Assembly: GCF_007828215.1 (NCBI RefSeq)
Contig: NZ_VIUE01000004.1
Coordinates: 62,001-126,000 of the forward strand
Direction of reading: 5' to 3'
DNA: 64,000 nt
Source of the DNA: Pseudomonas sp. SJZ074
Lineage (GTDB): Bacteria; Pseudomonadota; Gammaproteobacteria; Pseudomonadales; Pseudomonadaceae
Positions within the stretch are counted from its first letter, which is position 1; every line of letters starts with the position of its first letter. The translations under genes were made by a program, and so were the position numbers. The notes under the pieces are model-generated. The model was not told the origin of the DNA. It worked only from the letters and a program-made list of their open reading frames with translations, and did not search any database. Shown here in pieces: positions 51,966-61,194 of this stretch.

Positions 51966-52921
51966 ATGCATGGCAAAAAAACAGTCGCCATTGGCATCCT
52001 CGGGTCAAAGCTTGACCGCGTCGGCAAGGGGGAGCAACGCTGGAACAAATGGCGTCCCTCCCTCTCGCTGTGCCAGCAACCCGACCTGGTGATTGATCGC
52101 CTGGAGCTGATTCACGGTGAAGCGCGCTGGGACGCGGATCTCGCCTTGAAAGTAGCGGCTGACATTGCCCAGGTCTCGCCAGAGACCGAGGTTCGTCTGC
52201 ACACCATGGCGATGCGAAACGCCTGGGACTTCGAAGAGGTCTACGCCGCGTTGCATGACTTCGCAGCTGACTATCCATTCGACACAGAGGGCGAGGACTA
52301 TCTCGTCCACATCACCACAGGCACCCACGTCCAGCAGATCGTATGGTTCCTGTTGGCCGAGTCACGGCACATCCCTGCCAAGCTGATACAGACCCAGCCA
52401 GGCGGCTTGCGAGATGACGACGCAGGAGCGGCAGGCAAACACGTTATCACCGACCTCGATCTTCAACGCTACGATCAGATCGCCAAGCGATTCCAGGCTG
52501 AGCGCCTGGAGGGCACGGAACTGTTGAAGTCCGGCATTGCGACCCGCAACGCAGCTTTCAACCGGACGATAGAACAGATCGAACGGGTCGCCGTGCGATC
52601 CCGAGCACCCATCCTGATCAGCGGCCCTACCGGGGCAGGCAAGTCTTTTCTCGCGCGGCAGATCTACGAGCTCAAACGGGGTCGCCATCGGATCGACGGG
52701 CCGTTCGTCGAAGTGAACTGCGCAACATTGCGCGGCGAGTTCTGAAGGTATGCAGCACAGCGGCCAGCCAGGCGGATGCCGGTCGCAAGCTCTTCTCACA
52801 AAGCCGATCAGCCAAGGCATCGAGTAACGATTCCGATCGAATCCGAAAATTTCTGGCGCGATTCAACATCACCTGGAGCCAAGTCCCTGAGCTTCTGGTG
52901 CATCGTCACAGGGGAAGTTGA
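51966..52921 (+). pseudogene. rtcR: rtcR with internal deletion of the AAA+ core
   Basis: The N-terminal CARF-like sensor is intact from the ATG at 51966 (GILGSKLDRVGKGEQRWNKW, then HITTGTHVQQIVWFLLAES), and the AAA+ domain begins with Walker A GPTGAGKSF. At about 52740 the reading stops, two residues after ATLRG (the next codons read EF and stop). From about 52750, in another frame, the RtcR C-terminus resumes (DAGRKLFSQSRSAKASSNDS, then RIRKFLARFNITWSQ) and ends at 52921. From memory of the roughly 530-aa E. coli protein, about 250 residues are missing, including the GAFTGA loop that contacts sigma-54 and Walker B. The protein cannot activate transcription. Confidence 0.85.
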
Positions 52922-53001
52922 TACTTCCCTCTTTTTTCGACGCGACATGGATGCCAGGTGCCTCCAAAGGAAAGCCCAGATCGTAGCGCAATGTTTCAGG
53001 C

Positions 53002-53820
53002 TTAGATCCCTGCCCGCAACTCACGTGGCGACAGACCATAGTGTGAGCGAAAGCGCACCGCAAAACGTGAGGCCGAAGCGTAACCACAGGCCCCGGCAAT
53101 GTCCCCGATAGGGCGAGACGTTGTTTGCAACCATTGCAATGCTGTCGCCAGTCGAACGCCCTCCAGAATATTCCTGAAACTGTCCCCCTCGTTCGCCAGT
53201 TGGCGACGCAACGTCGACTCACCCAGGTTCAGGCGTTGTGCAATGCTCGCAACCGTCCAGTCTTTCTCCGGGCTGCCCATGACGATCTGCTGCACACGTT
53301 CACGAACGGGGTCGTTGCGCCCCATCAACAGAGGTCCGATCTGGCCACCAAGGCACAGACTCAGAAGAACCGCTTCCCCATAGAGGGCGCGTAATGCGTC
53401 CGGGGAGTTCGCATTGATAGACGCCAACAATTGATCCCACGCCTGCGTGGTGTGCCTGTCCAGAGGCACACATAGATCGGCCTTGGATGCACCCTGACGG
53501 CTCATGATCTGCTGGCTATATCGGGCGCTGAAGTTACGCAATGTCGAGATGGGAAAAGTTACCGCATCGGCAATGTAGTGACCGTGAAGTCCGGGGAAGT
53601 TTGAGAAACCAAGCTCGCGTCCAGCCGGCATCAGAATCAGATGTTGCGGCCCGGCACGCATCTCCCGGTCATCCCATTGCAGCAGCTTTTCCCCTTGTCG
53701 CACTCGACACAAGGTGGTCACGAACACCGGCACCCTTGGCAAAGTCAGTGGCTGTCGCGCCCTTATGACACACGCATCGATAATGTTTTCCCGGTGCTGT
53801 ATGCCGTCACAAGGGCGCAT
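53002..53820 (-). CDS. AraC-family regulator (GadX-like)
   Basis: 272 aa. The C-terminal double HTH (about 165-268) has WTVASIAQRLNLGESTLRRQL and the second-helix consensus PIGDIAGACGYASASRFAVRFRSHYGLSPRELR. The N-terminal domain resembles a divergent cupin sensor. The gene starts 5 bp after the PEBP gene stop, so it is the second gene of a two-gene operon. The tandem direct repeats at 54427-54461 upstream of the operon have the 21-bp spacing expected for an AraC-type operator, suggesting autoregulation. Confidence 0.9.
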   Translation of the reverse strand: MRPCDGIQHRENIIDACVIRARQPLTLPRVPVFVTTLCRVRQGEKLLQWDDREMRAGPQHLILMPAGRELGFSNFPGLHGHYIADAVTFPISTLRNFSARYSQQIMSRQGASKADLCVPLDRHTTQAWDQLLASINANSPDALRALYGEAVLLSLCLGGQIGPLLMGRNDPVRERVQQIVMGSPEKDWTVASIAQRLNLGESTLRRQLANEGDSFRNILEGVRLATALQWLQTTSRPIGDIAGACGYASASRFAVRFRSHYGLSPRELRAGI

Positions 53821-53825
53821 CGTGC

Positions 53826-54365
53826 TTAACGTCCGTAAGTTGAAGTAATGGTCGCTTTGGCAAGGGCGTTGGCATTGAGCATGTACCCAACCAAGGCACC
53901 GCTGGCCTCACTGTCGAGTGGTAGCTTATCCACTTTCAACGCCCATACGGTGAATTGATATCGATGGGGTTTATCCCCCACAGGTGGGCAAGCCCCGCCA
54001 AATCCTGGCCGGCCATAATCGGTTCGCCCTTGTACTGCACCGGCAGGCAGGTTCGCTCCCACGCCTCTTGGCAAGCTATTGGTAGAAATCGGCAGGTTGA
54101 CCACCGTCCAATGCCACCAACCGCTACCGGTCGGTGCATCGGGATCATAGACCGTGACCGCATAGCTTCTGGTACCGGCAGGAGCGTTTGCCCAGGAAAG
54201 CTCAGGAGAAGTGTTGCCACCTTCGCAACCGAAGCCTTGGAACACCTCACGCTTGGTCAGCGGGCGGTTGTCAGCGATATCCTGGCTGGTCAGTGAGAAG
54301 TCGGCGGCATATCCACTGAATGCTACCGCCATGGAAAGTGCAGGCAGGACTGATCTGATGTTCAT
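53826..54365 (-). CDS. YbhB/YbcL-type PEBP-family protein, exported
   Basis: 179 aa with a signal peptide (about 1-21, ending FSGYAA) and the phosphatidylethanolamine-binding/Raf-kinase-inhibitor-like fold. Landmarks are GGNTSPELSWANAP, the DPDAP ligand-site motif (VTVYDPDAPTGSGWWHW) and the PPVGDKPHRYQFTVWAL segment. YbhB-like proteins are periplasmic or cytosolic with unclear function. Its promoter carries the AraC-type direct repeats. Confidence 0.88.
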   Translation of the reverse strand: MNIRSVLPALSMAVAFSGYAADFSLTSQDIADNRPLTKREVFQGFGCEGGNTSPELSWANAPAGTRSYAVTVYDPDAPTGSGWWHWTVVNLPISTNSLPRGVGANLPAGAVQGRTDYGRPGFGGACPPVGDKPHRYQFTVWALKVDKLPLDSEASGALVGYMLNANALAKATITSTYGR

Positions 54366-54730
54366 CGCGGCTCCATCTGAGTCTTAGAGTGAAGCTCGAG
54401 TCTAGGTTGAACAGAGAGCGGCTACTGTGCCGAAACGCTCGATAAACGTGCCGAAATGCTCTTTTTTGTTTGTTCTACCCTGCCACCCGTATCACGCTGT
54501 AGAACCCTCACCGGCCCGCGGCGGGAAGTCCGCCAGTCACCGTTCAACCCATGAAAAGTCAGCTTTGTCTGGCGCCTTCGCGTCGGCGGCCCGTGTCCGC
54601 CGAACGCTCCGCCATGGTTCTGCCAATGCTGCGCCGGTGACTTTCTGTTCTGCTCACTTGTTTGATGAGACGTGACAATAGACCTAGGATCGCAAAGGCA
54701 AGAACAGACATGCAGAGGAGAATCAGCCCC
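54366..54730. other. Intergenic region between PEBP and SnoaL-like genes
   Basis: Apart from the direct repeats at 54427-54461 near the left end and the ribosome site GAGGAG (54715-54720) at the right end, nothing recognisable is seen. A small open frame starting at 54427 has no family features. Confidence 0.5.
54427..54461. promoter_or_regulatory. AraC-type tandem operator (two 14-bp direct repeats)
   Basis: GTGCCGAAACGCTC at 54427-54440 and GTGCCGAAATGCTC at 54448-54461 differ at one base, with a 21-bp period equal to two helical turns. They lie 62-96 bp upstream of the PEBP-araC operon start. Confidence 0.65.
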
Positions 54731-55123
54731 ATGAGCCCGAACCTTGCCGATTTTTATAGCGACTACATCGCCTGCCTGAATGCACAGGACTGGGAAAACC
54801 TAGGCCACTTTGTGCATCCGGATGTGGTTCACAACGCGAGACCATTAGGACTGCACGGCTATCGAAGCATGCTGGAAGCCGATTATCGGGCTATCCCCGA
54901 TTTGCGCTTTGCAATTTCATTCCTGGTGGTCGACCCACCCAAGTTGGCGGCTCGCCTGGTCTTCAATTGCACGCCGGCTGGGGAATTCCTGGGCCTCGCG
55001 GTGAATGGAGCACCCATCTCCTTCGCCGAGAATGTCTTCTACGCGTTCGAGGACGGCAGGATCCGCGAGGTCTGGTCGGTCATCGATAAGGGAGCGATCG
55101 AAGCTCAGCTCCGATCAGCGTAG
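54731..55123 (+). CDS. SnoaL/NTF2-like polyketide-cyclase-fold protein
   Basis: 130 aa with an NTF2-like cone fold (FYSDYIACLNAQDWENLGHFVHPDVVHNAR ... FAENVFYAFEDGRIREVWSVID, quoted in part). These are ester cyclases, isomerases or limonene-epoxide-type enzymes, and substrate cannot be inferred. The start at 54731 uses GAGGAG at 54715-54720; an ATG at 54710 is possible but the match begins at MSPNLADFY. Confidence 0.8.
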   Translation: MSPNLADFYSDYIACLNAQDWENLGHFVHPDVVHNARPLGLHGYRSMLEADYRAIPDLRFAISFLVVDPPKLAARLVFNCTPAGEFLGLAVNGAPISFAENVFYAFEDGRIREVWSVIDKGAIEAQLRSA

Positions 55124-55198
55124 CATCAGCTCTTCACCCAGGTCCTGGTGCAATCCCATCAGGCTCGCAGCCGCCCTGATGGTCGCGATCGACCGGCG

Positions 55199-55468
55199 CT
55201 ACTCGTCGGCATTCTTCATGTGAAAAATCGTGTACGGCAGGATCAGCGTATCGGCGACGAAACTGAACGGCAGGTCAATGACTGCAAACGGAGCCAGGGC
55301 ACTCATGACCCCAGCGTTGTCGTCCGTCGCGCCTTTGATGATCTCCATATCGACAGTAACGCCGCAGTAAGGATGGAGGCCGCACATGCGCCCGTAGCTG
55401 GAGCTTTCGTTGACAGTCGCGCACCCTGTCAGCAGCGACATGGTCAAAACCGTTAGCATCAACCGCAT
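55199..55468 (-). CDS. YceK/YidQ-family lipoprotein
   Basis: 89 aa from the ATG at 55468. The lipobox is LLTGC (C16), and the mature part has the YceK/YidQ core (Y-G-G-V-type segment CGVTVDMEIIKGA, then APFAVIDLPFSFVADTLILPYTI). It is a small outer-membrane or periplasmic lipoprotein of unknown function. GAGGGAAC precedes the start. Confidence 0.82.
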   Translation of the reverse strand: MRLMLTVLTMSLLTGCATVNESSSYGRMCGLHPYCGVTVDMEIIKGATDDNAGVMSALAPFAVIDLPFSFVADTLILPYTIFHMKNADE

Positions 55469-55773
55469 GATGTTCCCTCGCCCTGGAAGGGCGAGACTGT
55501 AGCACTGAAACCGGCCCACCCCTCATTGTTGCTACGCAAGATTTGCGGCGCGTCTTCTACAGCGCAGGACGTTGCGATTTGCCCCACTCTTCGCCGTGGT
55601 CGCGCTCTCCGAATGTGTAATCGCTCCCACATGGGTCAACAGAGGAGCAACCGAGATTGTCACCCACAAAGGGCTACTGACTTGCTACACAGATGAATAT
55701 CGTTGATGGGGAGAACGATTGATCAAACGCAAGGGCCCACGCCTTCACCTAACAAATCTCAGGCACAAAAAAA

Positions 55774-55793
55774 AGCCACTCATCTGAGTGGCT
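55774..55793. terminator. Bidirectional Rho-independent terminator
   Basis: AGCCACTCA and TGAGTGGCT form a perfect 9-bp stem with a 2-nt centre, flanked by 8 A on the left and 7 T on the right. It is the most convincing intrinsic terminator in the window. On the minus strand it directly follows the tRNA-Gly fragment. Confidence 0.85.
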
Positions 55794-55805
55794 TTTTTTG
55801 AATCC

Positions 55806-55826
55806 TGGAGCGGGAAACGAGACTCG
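55806..55826 (-). other. tRNA-Gly 3'-end fragment (possible attachment-site remnant)
   Basis: 21 nt equal to the 3' end (T-loop part, T-stem, acceptor strand and CCA) of a Pseudomonas tRNA-Gly as I recall it. On the plus strand it begins TGGAGCGGGAAACGAG. The rest of the tRNA is absent: 55827 onward does not match. On the minus strand the terminator at 55774-55793 follows after 12 nt, the spacing of a real tRNA gene and its terminator. Confidence 0.55.
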
Positions 55827-55987
55827 CATCTGGCGTCCGACCCATTGAAATCTAAGGGGTTTCTTTCTTGCCAGAGCAGGAAAAGACTTGATTCTGGACT
55901 TGTTTTTGGGGTGTATCAAGGGCCAAGAAGGCGTGATTCCGAGCAACGCTATTCCATCAGCGAGCCTACCTTGCCCAAACCGAAGAA

Positions 55988-58060
55988 TCATTGATTGTCA
56001 GCCTTGGCCCTCAACAGCTCCTCGAACGCCACCTGCGGCATGGGCTTACCATATAACCAACCCTGCGCACTCTGGCACCCATAAAGTTGCAAGAACGCTT
56101 GCTGGGAGGTTTCTTCGACACCTTCGGCAACCAGGGTCAGCCGTAGGCTATGAGCCATGGAGATGATCGCCTTGACCAGCTCGGCGCTATCACGATTATG
56201 TTCGATGTCGTTGATAAAGGAGCGGTCGATCTTGAGCGTTTCGATGGGCAGGCGACTCAAGTAGCTGAGCGCCGAATAGCCAGTGCCAAAATCATCGATT
56301 GCAATGGTCAACCCCAACGCATTCAGTTGTTCCAGTGTCTCGCGTACGGCGACATTGTTATCCAGAAGTAGACCTTCGGTAATTTCCAGTTCCAGCCAGC
56401 CCGGTTCGCAGCCGGTTTCCCGCAGGATTGTACAAACCGAGGTGAGCAGGTCGTTCATCTGGAATTGTCGCGGCGACAGATTGACCGCGATTCTCAGCGG
56501 CGGACAACGATTGCCACGGTTCCACTCGACAACACGGCGGCAGGCACTTTCCAACACCCATTCACCGATGCCGACGATCAGTCCGGTTTCCTCGGCAATG
56601 GGAATGAAGGTGTCCGGGGCGATCAGCCCATGTTGCGGATGTTGCCAGCGCAACAAGGCTTCGGCACCAATCACACGGCCACTGATCAGATCGATCTGTG
56701 GCTGGTAATGCAACACCAACTCACCATTGGGCTGCGCATGGCGCAAGCTGGTCGCCAGTGCCAGCCGCTCGGTGGTTCTTTGGGTCATGCTCGGCGAGTA
56801 GAGCTGCACATTGTTACGCCCGTGGGTCTTGGCGCTGTACATGGCTGAGTCGGCGAACTGCACCAACTTATCGATGTTCTCGACACCCACCGTGCCAAGG
56901 GCGATACCGAGGCTGCCCGAGACAAAAACTTCCCTGCCCTGGATCTGGTAAACGCCTGTGATGGACTGCAGAATATTGCGCCCCTTGTCCTCCAGCTCAG
57001 GGATAGTTGCGAGCGGCGTAGACAGGATCAGAGCAAACTCGTCGCCGCCCAGGCGGGCCACGTTATCGCGACCACACACTGAGCGTCGCAGACGCCTGGC
57101 GGCTTCGCACAGCAGCTCATCGCCGGCACCATGGCCCAAGGTATCATTGACCGCCTTGAAGTTGTCGAGATCGAGAATCGCGACCGCGACCTGACTCCCG
57201 TTGCGCTCCGCTTTTAACAAGGCTTCTTGCAAACACTCCTTGAATCGCTCGCGATTGGGCAGACCTGTCAATGCGTCGTAGAACGCCAGCACATGCAGCC
57301 GTTGCTGATAGTTTTTCAGCTCGCTGACGTCCTGGGCTGTCCCGAACATCCGCAAAGGCACGCCACCGGCGTCGTATTCGATGGTCAGGCAGGTCTGCAA
57401 GTGCATCTCCCGATCCCCCACGGCCATGCAATAGTCCAGCGCCAGAAATGCGCTGCGCTTCGTGAAGGCGTGGTACACGCTCTCCATAACCCGGGCACGG
57501 TCCTTGAGTATGAGCATGTCCAGGAGCTCTTGCTGGGTCGGCGCCCAATGCCGCGGTTTATCGAGCATGCGACAGAGCTCCGCGGACAGCTTCAAGCTAC
57601 CTCGGCGAAAATCCTGTTGCCAATGACCGAAGCGGGCCAGTGCCTCGGCCTGTTCGAGACGCCGTTCGGCGGCCTTGAGCCTGGAGATATCCCGGCCCAC
57701 GGCCAGGACACTGACTACCGCGCCGCAAACATCTCTCTCCGGCACGATGCGAATATGGCTGGCGATCAGCGCGCCGTCCGCGCCGGACCAGGTCAGCTCG
57801 TACTCGTCGGGCTGGCCGCTGTGCAAAACCCCGAATAATTTAGCCTCATAGGCAAGCATCTCGGGAGTTTGCCGCCCATGGCTGGGGCTCTTGCCGAGCA
57901 GCGTCACGGCAGGTACCCCGGCCGTATACGCGAACGCCGGGTTGAGGTAGGTCCGTAGACCATTGTGGTCGTATCGCGCAATGGTATCCGGGGTGTTTTC
58001 GACCAGAGTGCGCAGCGTCTGCTCGTCGCTTGGCAATTGCCATTCTGGATGATCAGTCAT
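55988..58060 (-). CDS. PAS-PAS-GGDEF-EAL cyclic-di-GMP protein
   Basis: 690 aa, cytoplasmic. PAS 1 is at about 12-130, PAS/PAC 2 at about 140-250, GGDEF at about 260-420 with an intact GGDEF at 338-342, and EAL at about 435-685 with EAL at 468-470 and DDFGTGYSALSYL. Both the synthesis and hydrolysis motifs are intact, so activity could go either way. The allosteric I-site RxxD is not kept (CGRD precedes the VAR segment). It may feed the c-di-GMP pool sensed by WssB, although the loci are far apart. It is on the same strand as the chemotaxis cluster. Confidence 0.92.
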   Translation of the reverse strand: MTDHPEWQLPSDEQTLRTLVENTPDTIARYDHNGLRTYLNPAFAYTAGVPAVTLLGKSPSHGRQTPEMLAYEAKLFGVLHSGQPDEYELTWSGADGALIASHIRIVPERDVCGAVVSVLAVGRDISRLKAAERRLEQAEALARFGHWQQDFRRGSLKLSAELCRMLDKPRHWAPTQQELLDMLILKDRARVMESVYHAFTKRSAFLALDYCMAVGDREMHLQTCLTIEYDAGGVPLRMFGTAQDVSELKNYQQRLHVLAFYDALTGLPNRERFKECLQEALLKAERNGSQVAVAILDLDNFKAVNDTLGHGAGDELLCEAARRLRRSVCGRDNVARLGGDEFALILSTPLATIPELEDKGRNILQSITGVYQIQGREVFVSGSLGIALGTVGVENIDKLVQFADSAMYSAKTHGRNNVQLYSPSMTQRTTERLALATSLRHAQPNGELVLHYQPQIDLISGRVIGAEALLRWQHPQHGLIAPDTFIPIAEETGLIVGIGEWVLESACRRVVEWNRGNRCPPLRIAVNLSPRQFQMNDLLTSVCTILRETGCEPGWLELEITEGLLLDNNVAVRETLEQLNALGLTIAIDDFGTGYSALSYLSRLPIETLKIDRSFINDIEHNRDSAELVKAIISMAHSLRLTLVAEGVEETSQQAFLQLYGCQSAQGWLYGKPMPQVAFEELLRAKADNQ

Positions 58061-58208
58061 CGGCGGACAGCTTGGAACGAGTGGAAGGAATCGTTTTTTG
58101 CATGGTTTTCATGACCTTTGGCATTCGGTGATCGACGATCATCACCTTGAACGGCTTCATGCCCGTCTGCCCGCGGGTGGATCCGCTGGGATTATGTGAT
58201 GCGATCTT

Positions 58209-60215
58209 TCAGACGACGAAATGCTTAACCACGGCGTTGAGCTCGTCAGCAAGTGCCGCAAGCTCCCGACTGGCAGCATGCGTCTGGTTCGCCGCACTTG
58301 AGGTCTGTGCCGAGACATCCCGAATGTCGAGCAGATTGCTGTCCACCTCGCGCGCCACATGGGATTGCTCCTGGGTCGAGCTGGCGATGCTCACGTTGCG
58401 CTCGTTGATCTGAGCGATGGCGACTGCAATCGCGCCGAGGGCGGCACCCGCCTGGCGAGTCACTCCCAGCGTATCCCGCGTCCTGCCATTGCTTTCATGC
58501 ATGGCGCCGAGGGCGTCCTGGCTGCCCTTGCGCACCGCGCCGATGATGCTTTCAATCTGCCGCGTCGACTCCTGCGTCCGCTGTGCCAACGCCCGCACTT
58601 CATCCGCGACCACAGCGAAGCCCCGTCCACTTTCACCGGCCCTCGCGGCTTCGATCGCCGCGTTCAGGGCCAACATGTTGGTTTGCTCGGCGATGCCTCG
58701 AATGACATCCAGTACGGAGGTAATGCCACCTATCTGCCCATCCAGCACCTGGAGGGCATCGGTGGTGTGTTCGATGTCACCGGTCAGCGATACCATGGCA
58801 TCGACTGCCCGAGCGACACTATCCTGTCCCTCACGCGAGCTTTGGTCAGCTGATTGGGCCACCTCGGAAGCCGAGACGGCATTGCGCGCCACCTCCTCGA
58901 TCACCACAGTCAATTCGGTGACGGCGGTCACGGCTTGATTCAAGTCATTGTTCTGTCGCGTCAGGCCCCGGCTGGCATCATCGGATACCGAGTTCAGTTC
59001 GCCGGCCGTCGAAGTAAGACGTCCGGCGCAACCCACGATGTGCTGGACGGTGTCGCGCAATCCTTGCTGCATCTGACTCAAAGCCCCCAGCAAGCGTGCC
59101 GGTTCATCCGCCCCGGGCGAATCGATCGGATGGCTCAGGTCTCCTGCGGTGATGCGCTCCGCGGCCATCAAGGCGGCGGTCAGCTGCCGCAAAAGCCGAA
59201 GCACCATGGATGTCGCCAGCGCAGCCCCGGCCAACAACATCACCAACAGACCGCCGGACATCAGCATGATGTCGTTTCGGGCGCTGTCACGTCGGGCCTC
59301 AAGCGCTTGCGCGAGTGCATCCAACGCCGGCCGGTTGAAGGCAAACAACGCGTCGATGGTCCGCGTGTAGGTCGCCAGATAGTCGGCGACTGGATAGTTG
59401 AGCTCATTGGCCGAAATCAATTGAGTGTCGGTCAGCTTGAGGGCCTGCTCGACCTGCGGCCCCAGTGTCGCCAAAGGACCCGCGAGCAATAGGCTGAATG
59501 ACGGGCTGGCACCATTGACCTTGGTGAAGGCTCTTGTCAGCTTGCCGAAGCTGTTCGCTGCCTGGGTCGTCAAGCTGGTGAGGGTGGCACGTTGTTCAGA
59601 TTGGATTTGCCCTTGCGAGAGCAGCAGCGCCCCCGTCGCGCTCAATTGCCCGAGCAGTTCGCTGGTCTGCGGCAGCTCGACCAAAGCGCCGGTGATCAGG
59701 TAATAGGTTTCGAAAATCGGATCCAGCGACAGCTCGAAGTGATCGAGCAGCGAGTCCTCCAGCTGGAGACAGGCCGCGACCAGCTGTCCATGCAACGCCT
59801 GGCTATGAGCACCATTGACCGTACCTTGTGAGATCTGGCCAGCCAATTCACGCCATTGCCGGTGAGCCTTGCGCAGGGCATCCAGAATGCCAGAAGGCAC
59901 TTGAGATTCGCTCAATTCACGCTCGGTCAAATCGAAGGCTTGTTCAACTTCGGCCTGTTTTTTCTGCCTCGTTTCAGTCAATGCCCGGCTACCGCCCAGC
60001 ACTGCGGATGAAAGACTGCTGTGCTGTTGCGTCAGTTGAATCAGGTGCAACAGTTCCTGCACCGGTTGCATGCCGCTGGATTCTTGCACGGCCTGGCGAC
60101 TCTGGCCCATGGCGCCAAGGACGAATAACGACGTAGGCGCGGCGATCAGCGCCAGACACAACACCGCCAACAATGAAAACTTGCCGGGCAAAGACAATCG
60201 ATCGAGCATGTTCAT
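58209..60215 (-). CDS. Methyl-accepting chemotaxis protein
   Basis: 668 aa. TM1 is at about 13-35 and a large helical periplasmic sensor at about 36-305, rich in Gln/Ser/Leu and resembling nitrate/nitrite-sensing (NIT) or 4-helix folds. TM2 is at about 310-335, HAMP at about 336-385 and the signalling domain at about 400-668. The hairpin tip reads [32 protein letters not shown]. There is no C-terminal CheR-binding pentapeptide. It lies downstream of the membrane CheW gene, in the same direction, after 94 bp. Confidence 0.92.
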   Translation of the reverse strand: MNMLDRLSLPGKFSLLAVLCLALIAAPTSLFVLGAMGQSRQAVQESSGMQPVQELLHLIQLTQQHSSLSSAVLGGSRALTETRQKKQAEVEQAFDLTERELSESQVPSGILDALRKAHRQWRELAGQISQGTVNGAHSQALHGQLVAACLQLEDSLLDHFELSLDPIFETYYLITGALVELPQTSELLGQLSATGALLLSQGQIQSEQRATLTSLTTQAANSFGKLTRAFTKVNGASPSFSLLLAGPLATLGPQVEQALKLTDTQLISANELNYPVADYLATYTRTIDALFAFNRPALDALAQALEARRDSARNDIMLMSGGLLVMLLAGAALATSMVLRLLRQLTAALMAAERITAGDLSHPIDSPGADEPARLLGALSQMQQGLRDTVQHIVGCAGRLTSTAGELNSVSDDASRGLTRQNNDLNQAVTAVTELTVVIEEVARNAVSASEVAQSADQSSREGQDSVARAVDAMVSLTGDIEHTTDALQVLDGQIGGITSVLDVIRGIAEQTNMLALNAAIEAARAGESGRGFAVVADEVRALAQRTQESTRQIESIIGAVRKGSQDALGAMHESNGRTRDTLGVTRQAGAALGAIAVAIAQINERNVSIASSTQEQSHVAREVDSNLLDIRDVSAQTSSAANQTHAASRELAALADELNAVVKHFVV

Positions 60216-60309
60216 GAAGGGGCTCTCGCAGGTAAAGAGAAATCAGGTACCCAAGCCATGGGTCTAACGTCGTGTCGGCAAAGCTTCGCTGTACTACGGA
60301 TCGGCTCAG

Positions 60310-61194
60310 CTATCGCACGGCGTTGGATTGACTTGCCGAGGATCCAGGCGCGACAACCAACAACGTCGTCCTCTGCTCATTGACCGTGACGGTGGCGAAG
60401 CTGAAGTCGACGCCAACCCGGCTGTCGAAGCGTGCGGTCGGGTCGATCCCGATCGAAGGGATTTGCAGTATTGCTCCGACCCCATCGGCCAACACCCCGA
60501 CTCTTTGCAGGTGCTCGCCAACCGACACTTCCAGGATGGCAATTTTTGTACGCTCCCCGATCAGGGTGGGCTGTCCATGCACCTGAACACCCAGGTCGAC
60601 CACTGGCACCAAGGCACCGTCCATGATGATTGCCCTGCGAACCGGCCCCGACAGACCAGCCCCACCAATGAGCCGAGCGCCCTGGATCACGGAATGGACG
60701 TTGCTCATGCTCACCGCGAACGCTGCACCACCGAGCATGAAAGACAGGTAAAGCCTGTTGGGGGCAACCTCATCGGCAACCCGACGGGGCGCAACGGCCG
60801 CACGGCTGAGCGTTTCACTTTTTTCAAGCATGTGTTCGGTCAGATCCGCCAGATAAAGCAATTTTTCCGCGAGTTCAGCAGCACTCATACCTCTCGTCGC
60901 CAATGGCAGCGTCTGCTGTAAAACGGCGCGACTCGATTGGTCGCCGATCGGGTCTTTGTCCATCACTGTCACCTCGTCATTGCCCCGAGTACCTAGCTCG
61001 CCTCGTGGTTCGGCGGTGTTCCCCGGTAGCGGCGCCAGTTCATCGAGCCCACCTGCGGCAAACGGTTCAACCGGCATTGGTGTCTGACGGGCAGCGCGCG
61101 GGTAGCCTCGGTAGTAAACAATCAAGGCGACGAGCATCAGCATACCCGGGGTCATGGCAAGGCACAGCCAGAGCGTCAAATCATGGTCAGTCAT
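60310..61194 (-). CDS. Membrane-anchored CheW-domain protein
   Basis: 294 aa. An N-terminal transmembrane helix (about 6-27, LWLCLAMTPGMLMLVALIVYY) is followed by a Pro/Glu-rich linker (about 30-140) and a C-terminal CheW-like domain (about 148-285). The CheW domain has LSFMLGGAAFAVSMSNVHSVIQG, VRRAIIMDGALVPVVDLG and FDSRVGVDFSFATV. CheW normally is soluble and couples receptors to CheA; anchoring it to the membrane is unusual. Its start overlaps the preceding cheW stop by 4 bp, so both couplers are produced together. Confidence 0.85.
   Translation of the reverse strand: MTDHDLTLWLCLAMTPGMLMLVALIVYYRGYPRAARQTPMPVEPFAAGGLDELAPLPGNTAEPRGELGTRGNDEVTVMDKDPIGDQSSRAVLQQTLPLATRGMSAAELAEKLLYLADLTEHMLEKSETLSRAAVAPRRVADEVAPNRLYLSFMLGGAAFAVSMSNVHSVIQGARLIGGAGLSGPVRRAIIMDGALVPVVDLGVQVHGQPTLIGERTKIAILEVSVGEHLQRVGVLADGVGAILQIPSIGIDPTARFDSRVGVDFSFATVTVNEQRTTLLVVAPGSSASQSNAVR

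Larger units (their letters stand above)
55469..55987. other. Intergenic region with terminator and tRNA-Gly fragment
   Basis: About 520 bp without a convincing gene. It contains the strong hairpin at 55774-55793 and the tRNA-Gly 3'-end fragment at 55806-55826; nothing else is identifiable, and no integrase fragment was found on either side. Confidence 0.6.
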
